From positions 1 through 57,846 of the forward strand of contig JAAEOP010000589.1 of the NCBI GenBank assembly GCA_024223125.1: a stretch of DNA of 57,846 bases, written 5' to 3'. Positions 9,877 through 19,606 of this stretch are shown one piece after another. A model generated the notes under the pieces. It saw only the letters and a program-made list of their open reading frames with translations, had not been told where the DNA came from and searched no databases. Numbering within the stretch: the first letter of the stretch is position 1; every line of letters begins with the position of its first letter. The stretch comes from Chloroflexota bacterium (GTDB lineage: Bacteria > Chloroflexota > Anaerolineae > Promineifilales > Promineifilaceae). The position numbers were made by a program, and so were the translations under genes.

Positions 9877-11943
9877 CTAAGCGAATCGTTCAACTTTAAA
9901 AGGCGTCCCTTCAACAGGTGCTTTATCAAATTCGCGGGCAGCAAGGTGACCTGCAAACACAGCCCGTTCTATAATGTGAGGTGCATCTGCATCACCAATG
10001 ACCCGCAAAGATGCTAATTTTTGCTCAGCCAACAATGGCTTTAGTGTCTGATAAAGAGCATCATTAGGCAATCGATCAACAACCAAAACAATAGCATCAC
10101 AGTTCAAATTAAATTCAGTGTCATTTAAGTCATCAGACAGCTTCACATGGTCAGATTGAATGGCATTGAGGGTAACTTGGGTACGCAAGTCAACACCCAA
10201 CGCTAACAGGCGATTTTGTACCCGTGTCTGTTCAAGTGTGTATTGTGTGTAGGAAGAAATAACAGATGCTGGCGTAACCAAGATCACTTCACAACCAGTT
10301 TGTGCTAACTTTTCAGCAATAATCCCACCAAAATAATAATGCTCATCATCAAATATGATGACTTTGCCAGAGGGCAAGCGGTCGGCCAATATATCATCAG
10401 GTGTGTAAACATGGGGTAGATTATGCCCGGGCAACGGTTGCCAATGCGAACGGCCAATGCCATCACGGCGCCAAGTGGCACCTGTGGCAATGATCACATC
10501 CTGTACGCCAAGTTCCATGATTGCATCCGCATCCATTGGGCTACTGGGGTACACTGTGACATTCGGCATTTTTTCTATTTGAGTTAGACGCCATTCAATG
10601 ACACGGCGCCACTCGATCAAACCAGGTAATCGGGATTCTAGTTCCACACGCCCGCCTAATTCCCGTCTAGCTTCAGCAAGTGAAACATTGTACCCACGAT
10701 ACCCTAAAGCCCGCGCGCATTCTAATCCTGCAGGCCCCCCACCAACAATCAATATTTCTTTATCACTTTTCTTTGGTGAGATGCTTTCTGGATGCCAGCC
10801 TCGTTTCCACTCTTCGCCCATTGTTGGATTTTGCGTACAACGAATGGGCATGAACATGGTGTCACCGGTCACACAAATGTTACAACCAATGCATTCGCGG
10901 ATGTCATCGAATCGCCCCTCTTTAATTTTCTTGGGCAAAAATGGATCGGCTATAGACGGCCGTGCTGCCCCAATTATATCGACAATGCCACGCTTAATCA
11001 GGGAAACCATACTTTCTGGTGAGGTATAGCGTCCCACTCCGACCACGGGTTTGCTTGTTAATGGTTTAACAAAGTCGATGAATTGCTCTTGAAAGCCTTC
11101 CTTCTCAAAGCGGGATGTCGCTGAATTATTACTCCAACCGCTAATTTTCACATCCCATAAGTCAGGCAGTTCTGCAATCATGGCGACAATATCATACCCT
11201 TCACCTTTGCTGCTAATGCCATCTTCCCCCATAAGTTCATCAGTTGCCAAGCGCAAAGCGATGGCACAACGATCACCCGCAGCTTCTTTAGTCACTTCGA
11301 TCATTTCTCGTAAGAAGCGCACGCGATTTTCTAAACGGCCACCATATTCATCTGTGCGGTCGTTGGCTCGACGAGACAAGAATTGCCACGGCAATGTTTG
11401 TCCATAAACATAGATGATGTCGAAGTCTGCCTCTTTCGCACGAAGAGCCGCTTCACGCTGCCAGCGAAGCACATTACGAATATCTCCTTTATCCATGCGC
11501 CGTGAATGGGCTGGCTCGATACCGCTGCCACCCCAGATCGACATGGAACGAGGGCCTAAGGTGGGCATCCTTGAATAAAGATTTGAGCCGAGAATGCCAT
11601 GATAAGCAAGTTGTACACCAGCCAAAGCCCCATGTTGATGAACTACATCTGTTACCAATTGCATCGCTGGAATATCATCATCGTTCCACAATCGGCCCTC
11701 GATGTAAGGGGTTTGATCGCTCGTATGGTGGATTTGGGTTTCTTCGGTACAAACGACCCCCCATCCCCCTTCTGCTTTTATGCCCCTCATGGCAGCAATT
11801 GCGCGTGGATGACGGTAGGCTAAGCCGTTGCAGTGCGGTACTTGATAGAGGCGATTGGGTGCGACGACAGGTCCAATTTGGATCGGCTGGAATAGAATAT
11901 CAAAATAGTCGTTTACGGCCGTTTCTTGTTGTGGATTCGTCAT
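9877..11943 (-). CDS. Histamine/trimethylamine-dehydrogenase-like iron-sulfur flavoprotein (paralogue 1)
   Basis: 688-residue flavoprotein with an N-terminal Old-Yellow-type FMN barrel (to about 345), a 4Fe-4S segment and a C-terminal pyridine-nucleotide-disulfide-like ADP/FAD domain (GGGPAGLECARALG, about 402-415). Such enzymes deaminate or demethylate amines oxidatively and pass electrons to ETF. QVPHCNG contains Cys38, matching the residue that forms the 6-S-cysteinyl-FMN bond in TMADH. CIGCNIC plus a Cys 12 residues later gives the four cluster ligands. Against TMADH (from memory), cage Tyr60 is Glu68, Trp264 is kept, and Trp355 is Asp, as reported for histamine dehydrogenase. The catalytic Asp267 counterpart is Asn. 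Its ATG overlaps the stop of paralogue 2 by ATGA, so the two are probably translationally coupled. Confidence 0.85.
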   Translation of the reverse strand: MTNPQQETAVNDYFDILFQPIQIGPVVAPNRLYQVPHCNGLAYRHPRAIAAMRGIKAEGGWGVVCTEETQIHHTSDQTPYIEGRLWNDDDIPAMQLVTDVVHQHGALAGVQLAYHGILGSNLYSRMPTLGPRSMSIWGGSGIEPAHSRRMDKGDIRNVLRWQREAALRAKEADFDIIYVYGQTLPWQFLSRRANDRTDEYGGRLENRVRFLREMIEVTKEAAGDRCAIALRLATDELMGEDGISSKGEGYDIVAMIAELPDLWDVKISGWSNNSATSRFEKEGFQEQFIDFVKPLTSKPVVGVGRYTSPESMVSLIKRGIVDIIGAARPSIADPFLPKKIKEGRFDDIRECIGCNICVTGDTMFMPIRCTQNPTMGEEWKRGWHPESISPKKSDKEILIVGGGPAGLECARALGYRGYNVSLAEARRELGGRVELESRLPGLIEWRRVIEWRLTQIEKMPNVTVYPSSPMDADAIMELGVQDVIIATGATWRRDGIGRSHWQPLPGHNLPHVYTPDDILADRLPSGKVIIFDDEHYYFGGIIAEKLAQTGCEVILVTPASVISSYTQYTLEQTRVQNRLLALGVDLRTQVTLNAIQSDHVKLSDDLNDTEFNLNCDAIVLVVDRLPNDALYQTLKPLLAEQKLASLRVIGDADAPHIIERAVFAGHLAAREFDKAPVEGTPFKVERFA

Positions 11944-13994
11944 GATTTTAATGTCCGTTCAATGCGGAAAGGTGTGCCAATAGTTGCTGGTTCATCAAAC
12001 TCACGTGCGGCAAGATGACCTGCAAACACCGCTCTTTCAATAACATTGGGCGCATCTGCATCACCGATAACGCTTAAACTATTTAATGAAGATACGGCCG
12101 TTTCCGCTTTCAACGCCTGATAAAGTCCATCATTCGGTAAACGATCCGTCACTAGCGCCACCGCATCACAAGGCAATTGATACGTTTTACCCTTTAATGA
12201 ATTGGAGATGGTAACACTATCAGCATCAATGCGATCAAGGGTAGAATTCGGTTCCATACGAACACCAGATTCGCGTAATCGAGTCTGAATACGCCCCTGT
12301 TCCAGTGTATACCTTGCATAGGCCGAAATCAGCGGTTTGGGGGTAATTAAGGTAACTTCACAGCCTTGTTCAACCAATTTTTCCGCGATCAAACTTCCCA
12401 TATAATAAAGATCATCATCAAATATAAGCACATGTCCTGATGGATATTTGCCTTCTAAAATATCATCTGGCGAATAGATGTGCTTTTGATCATGCCCTGG
12501 AATAGGTCGCCAATAGGAGCGGCCAATGCCGTCTCTGCGCCATTTAGCTCCAGTGGCAATAATCACATCTTGAATGCCAAGCTCTAACACATCCGCAACC
12601 TCCATTGGACTGCTGGGATACACAGTAACATTAGGCATTTTTTCAATTTGCAACAATCGCCATTCCATCACCCGCCGCCACTCAATTAAGCCCGGCATTT
12701 GTGATTCCAATTCCACACGTCCTCCAAGTTTGCGCCGAGCTTCCGTAAGCAACACGTCGTAACCGCGATCCCCAAGTGCGCGTGCACATTCTAGTCCTGC
12801 TGGACCACCACCGATGACAAGGATTTCTTTCTCGCTTTTCTTTTGCGGAATAATTTCTGGATGCCAACCTCGTTTCCACTCTTCACCCATGGTCGGATTT
12901 TGTGTACAACGAATAGGCATGAACAACAAGTCACTGGTTACACAGATGTTACAACCAATACATTCACGAATATCGTCGAAACGCCCTTCCTTGATTTTGT
13001 TTGGCAGAAATGGATCAGCAATAGACGGCCGTGCCGCGCCAATAAAATCTACAATCCCCCTATTGATGAGGGAAACCATCGTCTCTGGGGATGTAAAACG
13101 GCCAACGCCTACGACAGGCTTGCTGGTTAATTTTTTTACAAAGCTAATGAAAGGTTCCTGATGTCCTTCTTTATCAAAACGAGAAGTTGCTGAGTCGTCA
13201 GCCCAACCGGTGACCTTCACATCCCATAAATCTGGTAAGTCTGCCAGCATGGCTACCAAATCATACCCCTCTTCCTGACCAGAAAGTCCTGCATTACCCA
13301 CAAACTTTTCAAAAGCCATACGCACGGCAATGGCGCATGTGTCCCCCACCGCCTCTTTTGCATCTTCCAGCGCTTCACGGAATAAACGGGCGCGATTTTT
13401 TAAACTACCGCCGTACTCATCCGTGCGGTCATTTGAATAGCGAGCCAGAAAATCCCAGAGCAATGTTTCTCCATAGACGTAAATAATGTCGTAGCCTGCT
13501 TTTTTGGCGCGTATCACCGCTTCTCGATGAAGACGGCGCACATTGCGGATGTCTTCTTTATCCATACGCCGCGATTGGGCTGGTTCTATGCCGCTACCTC
13601 CCCAGATTGATCTTGATCTGGGAGCCATCACAGGAACCCGCGAGTAATGATTAGTCGCTGAAAGCCCCCAAAAAGCCAGTTCAATCCCTGCTAAGGCGCC
13701 ATGAGCATGAACGGCATCGGTCATCAAACGATTGGCGGGGATGTCATTATCATCCCACAAGCGTCCTTCTATGTAAGGAGTTTGATCATTGCTATGATGA
13801 ATTTCGACATCTTCTGTGCAAACAACGCCCCAGCCTCCTTCTGCTTTAATGCCTCGCATCGTCGCTAAGGATTGGGGCATACGATAACCTAGTCCGTTAC
13901 AATGTGGCACTTGGTAAAAGCGATTTGGCGCCGTAACTGGACCAATTTGGATTGGCTCGAATAGTATGTTGAATCGTTCGTCGAGTGCTGACAT
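11940..13994 (-). CDS. Histamine/trimethylamine-dehydrogenase-like iron-sulfur flavoprotein (paralogue 2)
   Basis: 684-residue tandem paralogue of the next gene, with the same three-part build: FMN barrel, 4Fe-4S cluster region, nucleotide-binding domain with GGGPAGLECARALGDRG. Numbering almost coincides with TMADH: Cys32 for the covalent FMN bond, Asp62 where TMADH has cage Tyr60, Trp264 kept, Asp267 kept, cluster ligands Cys345, Cys348, Cys351 and Cys363, and Asp355 in place of Trp355. The Asp at 355 and the lost aromatic at 60 resemble histamine dehydrogenase more than TMADH, so a primary or secondary amine with another polar or charged group is a better guess than trimethylamine. The TMADH triad His is Thr here. 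This gene sits upstream in the pair, 54 bases after the FAD-GcvT gene. Confidence 0.85.
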   Translation of the reverse strand: MSALDERFNILFEPIQIGPVTAPNRFYQVPHCNGLGYRMPQSLATMRGIKAEGGWGVVCTEDVEIHHSNDQTPYIEGRLWDDNDIPANRLMTDAVHAHGALAGIELAFWGLSATNHYSRVPVMAPRSRSIWGGSGIEPAQSRRMDKEDIRNVRRLHREAVIRAKKAGYDIIYVYGETLLWDFLARYSNDRTDEYGGSLKNRARLFREALEDAKEAVGDTCAIAVRMAFEKFVGNAGLSGQEEGYDLVAMLADLPDLWDVKVTGWADDSATSRFDKEGHQEPFISFVKKLTSKPVVGVGRFTSPETMVSLINRGIVDFIGAARPSIADPFLPNKIKEGRFDDIRECIGCNICVTSDLLFMPIRCTQNPTMGEEWKRGWHPEIIPQKKSEKEILVIGGGPAGLECARALGDRGYDVLLTEARRKLGGRVELESQMPGLIEWRRVMEWRLLQIEKMPNVTVYPSSPMEVADVLELGIQDVIIATGAKWRRDGIGRSYWRPIPGHDQKHIYSPDDILEGKYPSGHVLIFDDDLYYMGSLIAEKLVEQGCEVTLITPKPLISAYARYTLEQGRIQTRLRESGVRMEPNSTLDRIDADSVTISNSLKGKTYQLPCDAVALVTDRLPNDGLYQALKAETAVSSLNSLSVIGDADAPNVIERAVFAGHLAAREFDEPATIGTPFRIERTLKS

Positions 13995-14048
13995 TTAGTA
14001 CCTTAATGTGCCATTCACGCCTTCACAGGAATGACACATGTTTTGGAA

Positions 14049-16505
14049 TTAGCTTTTAATTTTGAGGCTTTTGGGATCGTAAAAGGGCCGTAATGAAGCC
14101 CGTGCCGCAAAACGTTCATTGGATACTTCAATCTCATAGTTGCCATCTCTAATAAATTTGGCCGTAATGGGTTCATCGTGGGTGATATACCCCATGCCCA
14201 TTGAACTGCCAATCGTGTGACCAAACATACCAGAGCTGATATAGCCAACGATTTGATCATTACGCCAAACAGGTTCGTTGTGATAGAGCAAGGGAGTGCT
14301 GTCTTCTAGGGCAAATTGGACGAGCCGTTTTTTGACACCTTCTTCTTTTTGTTTGAAGAGGATGTCACGGCCGTTAAAATTAACACCCTTATTAAACTTC
14401 ACCGCAAATCCAAGACCTGCTTCGATGGGCGTGTCCTCATCCGTAATGTCATGCCCCCAATGACGGTATCCCTTCTCCATTCGCAGCGAATTCAGAGCGT
14501 GGTAACCACAATGTTTGAGATCAAACGCTTTCCCTTCGGCAATTAAGGCATCATAGACCCCTTGGGCAAACTCAGTAGGAATATTCAATTCCCAACCTAG
14601 CTCACCTACGTAAGTCATTCTGGTTGCTCTAACGCGGGCATAAGCCAAATCAATCATCTGCGATGTGGCAAAGGGGAAGGCTTCATTGCTCAGATCGGCA
14701 TCGGTCATTTGAGTCAGTAGCTTTCTTGAATTGGGCCCCATCACACTCAAAATGATATAGGCTGAAGTTACATCGGTCAGAAAAGCAACATCATCCCCAA
14801 TCTGATTTTTTAGCCAATAGAATGTTTTCGTCTGACCTGTACCTGAATCTATAATATAAAAACTGTCTTTATCGACTCGGGTGACGGTGATGTCCGCTTC
14901 AATCCCGCCCCGCTCATTGAGCAATTGAGTATAAACAGCTTTTCCGACGGGGACATCAATTTGATTGCCACAAACCCGGTTCAAAATGTGAACCGCATCT
15001 TTGCCTTGCATCAGGAATTTGGCGAAGGACATTTGGTCAAAAATGCCCACATTCTCGCGCACAGCACGATGTTCATTGGCGCAATGCTCAAACCAATTTT
15101 GACGGCCGTAACTGTATTCATAAACAGATTCCACACCCGTTGGGGCATACCAGTTGGCTCGTTCCCAACCGGCTACTTCACCAAAACAAGCGCCCACGGC
15201 AACCAAGCGATCATGCAAAGGGGATTTCCTGACACCGCGGCTGCTGGCTGCTTGCCGGAAAGGCCAATGCATATCGTAAAGCAAACCAAGCGTTTCTGTG
15301 GTGCGATCTCTGAGGTATCGTTTGTTTCTTTGGAAGGGCATATTGCGCCGAATATCGACATCCCACAAATCCATTGGTGGATGTCCATTGACGATCCATT
15401 CCGCCAACACTTTGCCTGCCCCACCTGAGGATTGGATGCCGATAGAGTTGAAGCCAGCCGCAACATAGAAATTTTTCAATTCAGGCGCTTCGCCCAATTG
15501 ATAACGGTCATCGGGTGTAAAGCTTTCTGGGCCATTAAAAAAGGTATGAATGCCTGCGGTTTCCATCACTGGCATACGATGGACCATTTTTTCAAAGACA
15601 TCTTCAAGATGATCCCAATCCTCGGGCAAGCGATCAAATTCAAAATTTTCGGGAATGCCTTTCATACCCCAAGGTTTGGCTACGGGTTCAAAAAAACCAG
15701 CAAGGATGGCGCCTACTTCCTCACGATAATAGGTATATCCGCCAGGATCACGTAATACAGGCAGGTTTTTGGAAACACCTTCAACGGATTCGGTCACGAC
15801 GTAAAAATGTTCGGCGGCGTGCAAAGGCACATTAACCCCGACCTGTTCACCAACTTCTCTGCCCCACATGCCAGCACAGTTGATGACAATTTCACATTGG
15901 ATTTCACCTTGTTCGGTAGTGACGCTTGTGACACGGCCGTTTTTCTGATTGACGGCCGTTACTTTCACACCCTCAAAAACCTGCGCCCCCCGCATCTTAG
16001 CTCCTTGAGCAAAAGAGCGAGTCGTGTCAATCGGATTACATTGGCCATCTCCTGGTAAAAAGACCGCTCCCACCAAATCGCTGGCATTCATCAACGGCCA
16101 AGCGTCCGCTGCTTCTTGGGGTGTGATAATTTCCACCTCTAAGCCAAATACTTTAGCCATCGAAGCCCCCCGTTTTAACTCTTCAAAACGCTCCTGATTA
16201 TTGGCGATAGAAATAGAGCCATTTTGTTTGAATCCTGTTTCTTGACCTGTTTCCTGCCCTAAGTTCATCAGGAGATTGCTGGTATACTGCGCCAATTTCG
16301 TCATATTCTGCGTGGCTCGCAGCTGCCCGACCAATCCTGCCGCATGCCAGGTTGTTCCACATGTCAATGATTTGCGTTCCAACAACACGACATCGGTCAT
16401 GCCCAATTGGGTCAGATGATAAGCCACACTACAGCCAATGATGCCTCCACCAATAATGACAACTTGTGTTTGATTAGGTATTGTTTTGCTTGCTATCGCA
16501 CTCAT
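14049..16505 (-). CDS. Dimethylglycine/sarcosine dehydrogenase-like FAD-GcvT fusion (paralogue 1)
   Basis: 818 residues: N-terminal DAO-type FAD domain (VVIIGGGIIGCSVAYHL, 15-31), a linker domain, then a full glycine-cleavage T-like folate domain ending in the family tail FYDPK. The enzymes oxidise N-methyl groups and transfer the resulting one-carbon unit to tetrahydrofolate, with electrons leaving through ETF. GTTWHAAGL places His54 where dimethylglycine and sarcosine dehydrogenases bind FAD covalently. HYVGE-type folate-domain landmarks are present as MTYVGELGWEL. It is the most diverged of the three GTTWH paralogues, lacking the extra residues before the FAD motif. It lies between a close paralogue upstream and the HADH-like pair downstream. 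The real substrate is unknown. Confidence 0.85.
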   Translation of the reverse strand: MSAIASKTIPNQTQVVIIGGGIIGCSVAYHLTQLGMTDVVLLERKSLTCGTTWHAAGLVGQLRATQNMTKLAQYTSNLLMNLGQETGQETGFKQNGSISIANNQERFEELKRGASMAKVFGLEVEIITPQEAADAWPLMNASDLVGAVFLPGDGQCNPIDTTRSFAQGAKMRGAQVFEGVKVTAVNQKNGRVTSVTTEQGEIQCEIVINCAGMWGREVGEQVGVNVPLHAAEHFYVVTESVEGVSKNLPVLRDPGGYTYYREEVGAILAGFFEPVAKPWGMKGIPENFEFDRLPEDWDHLEDVFEKMVHRMPVMETAGIHTFFNGPESFTPDDRYQLGEAPELKNFYVAAGFNSIGIQSSGGAGKVLAEWIVNGHPPMDLWDVDIRRNMPFQRNKRYLRDRTTETLGLLYDMHWPFRQAASSRGVRKSPLHDRLVAVGACFGEVAGWERANWYAPTGVESVYEYSYGRQNWFEHCANEHRAVRENVGIFDQMSFAKFLMQGKDAVHILNRVCGNQIDVPVGKAVYTQLLNERGGIEADITVTRVDKDSFYIIDSGTGQTKTFYWLKNQIGDDVAFLTDVTSAYIILSVMGPNSRKLLTQMTDADLSNEAFPFATSQMIDLAYARVRATRMTYVGELGWELNIPTEFAQGVYDALIAEGKAFDLKHCGYHALNSLRMEKGYRHWGHDITDEDTPIEAGLGFAVKFNKGVNFNGRDILFKQKEEGVKKRLVQFALEDSTPLLYHNEPVWRNDQIVGYISSGMFGHTIGSSMGMGYITHDEPITAKFIRDGNYEIEVSNERFAARASLRPFYDPKSLKIKS

Positions 16506-16538
16506 TTTTTAATGCTCCTTTCCTTCAAATTCAAATAT

Positions 16539-19031
16539 TTAGCGCCGTACTTTCTTTCCCTTTGGATCATACATCGGTCGTAAGGAAGCACGAGCTGAAT
16601 AACGTATGCCAGCGATTTCAATTTCATAACGGCCGTTTTTAATAAAACCAATTGATACACCCGCATCATTTTCAACATTGCCAAGCCCCACAGAGCCGCC
16701 AAGCGTATGGCCGTATCCACCTGTATTCAAATCGCCAACCCATACCCCGTCCCGATAGATAGGTTCACCGCCGTATAGCAGCGGCTCTGGGTCTTCCAAC
16801 AGAAATTGCACCAGGCGGCTCTTGATAACGCCCTCATCTTTTTGCTGCAATAACGTTTCTTTGCCAATAAAGCCACCTGGTTTATTAAAATCTACCGCAA
16901 AACCAAGCCCCACCTCTAAAGGCGTATCCAAATTGTCGATATCATGTCCATAATCACGATACCCTTTCTCTAATCGCAGCGAATCAAGCGCCTGAAAACC
17001 GGCATGTTTCAAACCCACATCTTTACCTGCCTCCATCAGCAAATCAAAGACGTGGAGCGTAAACTCGGTTGGCACATAAAGTTCCCATCCTAATTCGCCC
17101 ACATAGGTTACGCGCAGCGCCCTGACCAGCGCATACCCAATATCTATTTCCTGCATTGTCAGGTAGGGAAAGGCTTCATTCGACATATCCACATGAGTAA
17201 GGCTGCTAATAAGCTGGCGCGATTTGGGGCCTTGAACGTTGAGAATGCTATATCCCGAAGTGACATCCGTAATAAAGAGATGCGCTTTTGGCGGGGTATG
17301 ATGCTTAAGCCACGTTTCAACATGGGTGTGTGCCTGATCCACCATCACGAGAAGATAACAATCATGAGCAAGGCGTGTGACGGTCATGTCTGCTTCAATT
17401 GTGCCGCGTTCATTTAGCCACTGGGTATAAACGATCCGGCCGATAGGCACGGCCACATTGTTGGCACAGATTCGGTTGAGAACTCTTTCTGCATCACAAC
17501 CCTGAACCAAAAATTTGGACATGTGGGTTAAATCCATCAAAATAACGTCTTCACGTGCAGCCTTATGTTCGGCCGCAACATACTCAAACCAATTCTGGCG
17601 CCCCCACGAGTACTCGACCTTGGGTTCAACCCCTTCAGGGGCAAACCAATCAGGATACTCCCAGCCAACAGACTGTCCATAATAAGCCCCAGCCTCAGCC
17701 AGCCGATCATAAACGGCCGACTTGCGCACATTTCGAGCCGTTTCAGGCTGGAGATTCGGCCAGTCGATATATTGCCACCCCAATAGTTCAACAGTTCTGT
17801 CGTGTAAAAAATTTGGCGTATTCTGAAAGGGCATCAGGCGGTCGATGTTAATTCCACTGACATCAACTGGAGGATAGCCATCTACAATCCATTGAGCCAA
17901 AACTTGGCCGGAGCCACCGCCAAGCAAAATGCCCAAGGAGTTAAATCCCGCCAACACAAAGAAATTTTTCAGCTCTGGCGCTTCACCCATCAAGGTACCC
18001 ATATCAGGCGTAAAACTTTCTGGGCCGCAGAAAAATTTATGGATCCCGGCCTCTTCGACGATTGGAATTCGTTTCATTGCTGTTTCAAGGTAGGGCATCA
18101 AGCGATCCCAATCTGGCTGTATTTCGCCAAAGCTGAAATTTTTAGGGATACCACACGAACCACCTGGTTTGACCATTCCCCAAGGAGCTGCCACCGGCTC
18201 GAATAAACCAAGCATAAGCCCACCCATTTCATCGCGGTAGTAGGCAAACAGATCGGGATCCTCAACAATGGGCATATCCCGCCCCAACCCCTCAATCGGT
18301 TCAGTAATCAAATAGTAATGCTCAGCGGCATGAAGTGGCACATTGACACCGGCCATTTTCCCCAACTCCCGCGCCCACATGCCGCCACAATTAACAACGT
18401 ACTCAGCCTCAATGGTTCCCCTGTCAGTAACCACACTCGTCACCCGTCCTTGCTCTTTATTAATCCCAATGACTTTGGTCTCTTCCAAGATACGCACCCC
18501 GCCCATCCTGGCTCCTTTTGCCAACGCCATCGTAGTGTCTATGGGATTGCATCGGCCGTCTTCAGCAGTGTAAAATCCGGCAAGAATGTCGCTAGTATCA
18601 AATAGAGGCCACATCTCTTTGACCTCTGCGGCGGAGATTTCCTCAGTGAAAACGCCATGTTTTCGCGTGTAATCCGCCCGTCGACGGAGAACATCAACAC
18701 GGTCTAGGTTGCTGGCAACCTGGATATAGCCAACCGGCTTAAAGCCTGTATTCTGACCGGTTTCCTCTTCAAGTCTGGTATAAAGATCGCGCGTATACTT
18801 AGCTATGTTAATAGTCGTCTCAGATGAAAATCCAGTGACAATCAAACCCGCAGCGTGCCAGGTGGTTCCCGCAGTCAGTTGACTACGTTCCAAAAGCACA
18901 ACATCACGCCATCCAAGTTTGGTCAGATGGTAAGCTACGCTACAACCAATTACGCCGCCGCCAATAATGACAACTTGTGCTTGGGTTGGAAAAGAAGCAG
19001 AAGATACTGTTGTTGAAATTGCTTCAGTCAT
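16539..19031 (-). CDS. Dimethylglycine/sarcosine dehydrogenase-like FAD-GcvT fusion (paralogue 2)
   Basis: 830 residues with the FAD motif VVIIGGGVIGCSVAYHL (20-36), GTTWHAAGL with predicted covalent-FAD His59, the GcvT domain with VTYVGELGWELYVPTEF, and the tail MYDPKGKKVRR. Same predicted chemistry as its neighbours: oxidative N-demethylation with methylene-tetrahydrofolate formation. It is clearly closest to the paralogue at 19607-22084, sharing long stretches around the FAD site, the 'FCGPESFTPD' and 'VEYSWGRQNWFEY' segments and the GcvT core, which points to duplication. A DinB-fold gene separates the two. Relative to the others it has an extra Cys-containing insert near 'PWGMVKPGGSCGIP' (about residue 275). 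Confidence 0.85.
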   Translation of the reverse strand: MTEAISTTVSSASFPTQAQVVIIGGGVIGCSVAYHLTKLGWRDVVLLERSQLTAGTTWHAAGLIVTGFSSETTINIAKYTRDLYTRLEEETGQNTGFKPVGYIQVASNLDRVDVLRRRADYTRKHGVFTEEISAAEVKEMWPLFDTSDILAGFYTAEDGRCNPIDTTMALAKGARMGGVRILEETKVIGINKEQGRVTSVVTDRGTIEAEYVVNCGGMWARELGKMAGVNVPLHAAEHYYLITEPIEGLGRDMPIVEDPDLFAYYRDEMGGLMLGLFEPVAAPWGMVKPGGSCGIPKNFSFGEIQPDWDRLMPYLETAMKRIPIVEEAGIHKFFCGPESFTPDMGTLMGEAPELKNFFVLAGFNSLGILLGGGSGQVLAQWIVDGYPPVDVSGINIDRLMPFQNTPNFLHDRTVELLGWQYIDWPNLQPETARNVRKSAVYDRLAEAGAYYGQSVGWEYPDWFAPEGVEPKVEYSWGRQNWFEYVAAEHKAAREDVILMDLTHMSKFLVQGCDAERVLNRICANNVAVPIGRIVYTQWLNERGTIEADMTVTRLAHDCYLLVMVDQAHTHVETWLKHHTPPKAHLFITDVTSGYSILNVQGPKSRQLISSLTHVDMSNEAFPYLTMQEIDIGYALVRALRVTYVGELGWELYVPTEFTLHVFDLLMEAGKDVGLKHAGFQALDSLRLEKGYRDYGHDIDNLDTPLEVGLGFAVDFNKPGGFIGKETLLQQKDEGVIKSRLVQFLLEDPEPLLYGGEPIYRDGVWVGDLNTGGYGHTLGGSVGLGNVENDAGVSIGFIKNGRYEIEIAGIRYSARASLRPMYDPKGKKVRR

Positions 19032-19056
19032 TTTGATTTCCCCTATTATTTAATCG

Positions 19057-19554
19057 TTAGCCCAAAAGAGTTTTTCCAGTTTCTTCAACTGCTTGCACGA
19101 TTTCATCTCTATGTTCGATGCTGTGGTTAGCCATATATTCAACCAAGGTAGCAATAGCGCCCCGTTCATCTCCCCAAGGATAGAGCAGATCACCGGGGAA
19201 TTGATCATCAGGGATGTCCCGAACAGCCTCTTTGAATTCCTCACGTGCATTTTCCCATTCTGCAAAAAGCTGTTGAGTCGTTAACTCTCTTTGTTTCAAG
19301 ACCGCTTGTTGATTAAAGTCATCCTCATCTAGATCAGGAATAAGATATTCTGTTCCAGTCCGATAGGCACGTAAAGACATGGCGACCTGACGATCCCAAG
19401 TTGCGACGTGTCCCAAAATATCTCTGACCCGCCAATCTGTATCATTTTCTGTATAAACCTGCGTCTCCGGATCAATTTCTGCCACAGTTAAACTTAAAGC
19501 AGAATGTGTCTCAGTCAGCAAATCAAGTAGATATTGTTTATCTTTTACGGTCAT
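19057..19554 (-). CDS. DinB/DfsB-family four-helix protein
   Basis: 165 residues from ATG 19554, which has GGGA eight bases upstream; an in-frame ATG at 19563 adds three residues. It resembles the DinB/YfiT-like metalloenzyme superfamily, nearest the ClbS/DfsB branch: WRVRDILGHVATWDRQ supplies the first His (about 49) and SIEHRDEI near the C-terminus supplies a second, the usual metal-binding arrangement of thiol-dependent transferases or hydrolases. No enzyme activity can be deduced. It is embedded between two close FAD-GcvT paralogues with gaps of 25 and 52 bases, so it is expressed with them. Possible roles are handling reactive products such as formaldehyde adducts, or an unrelated detoxifying step. 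It lacks the CGGCCG motif found in most neighbours. Confidence 0.75.
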   Translation of the reverse strand: MTVKDKQYLLDLLTETHSALSLTVAEIDPETQVYTENDTDWRVRDILGHVATWDRQVAMSLRAYRTGTEYLIPDLDEDDFNQQAVLKQRELTTQQLFAEWENAREEFKEAVRDIPDDQFPGDLLYPWGDERGAIATLVEYMANHSIEHRDEIVQAVEETGKTLLG

Positions 19555-19606
19555 ATCAAACATCCCTTTTTTAGAGTTACCTTTGCATACCTGTCGAATT
19601 TAATTG

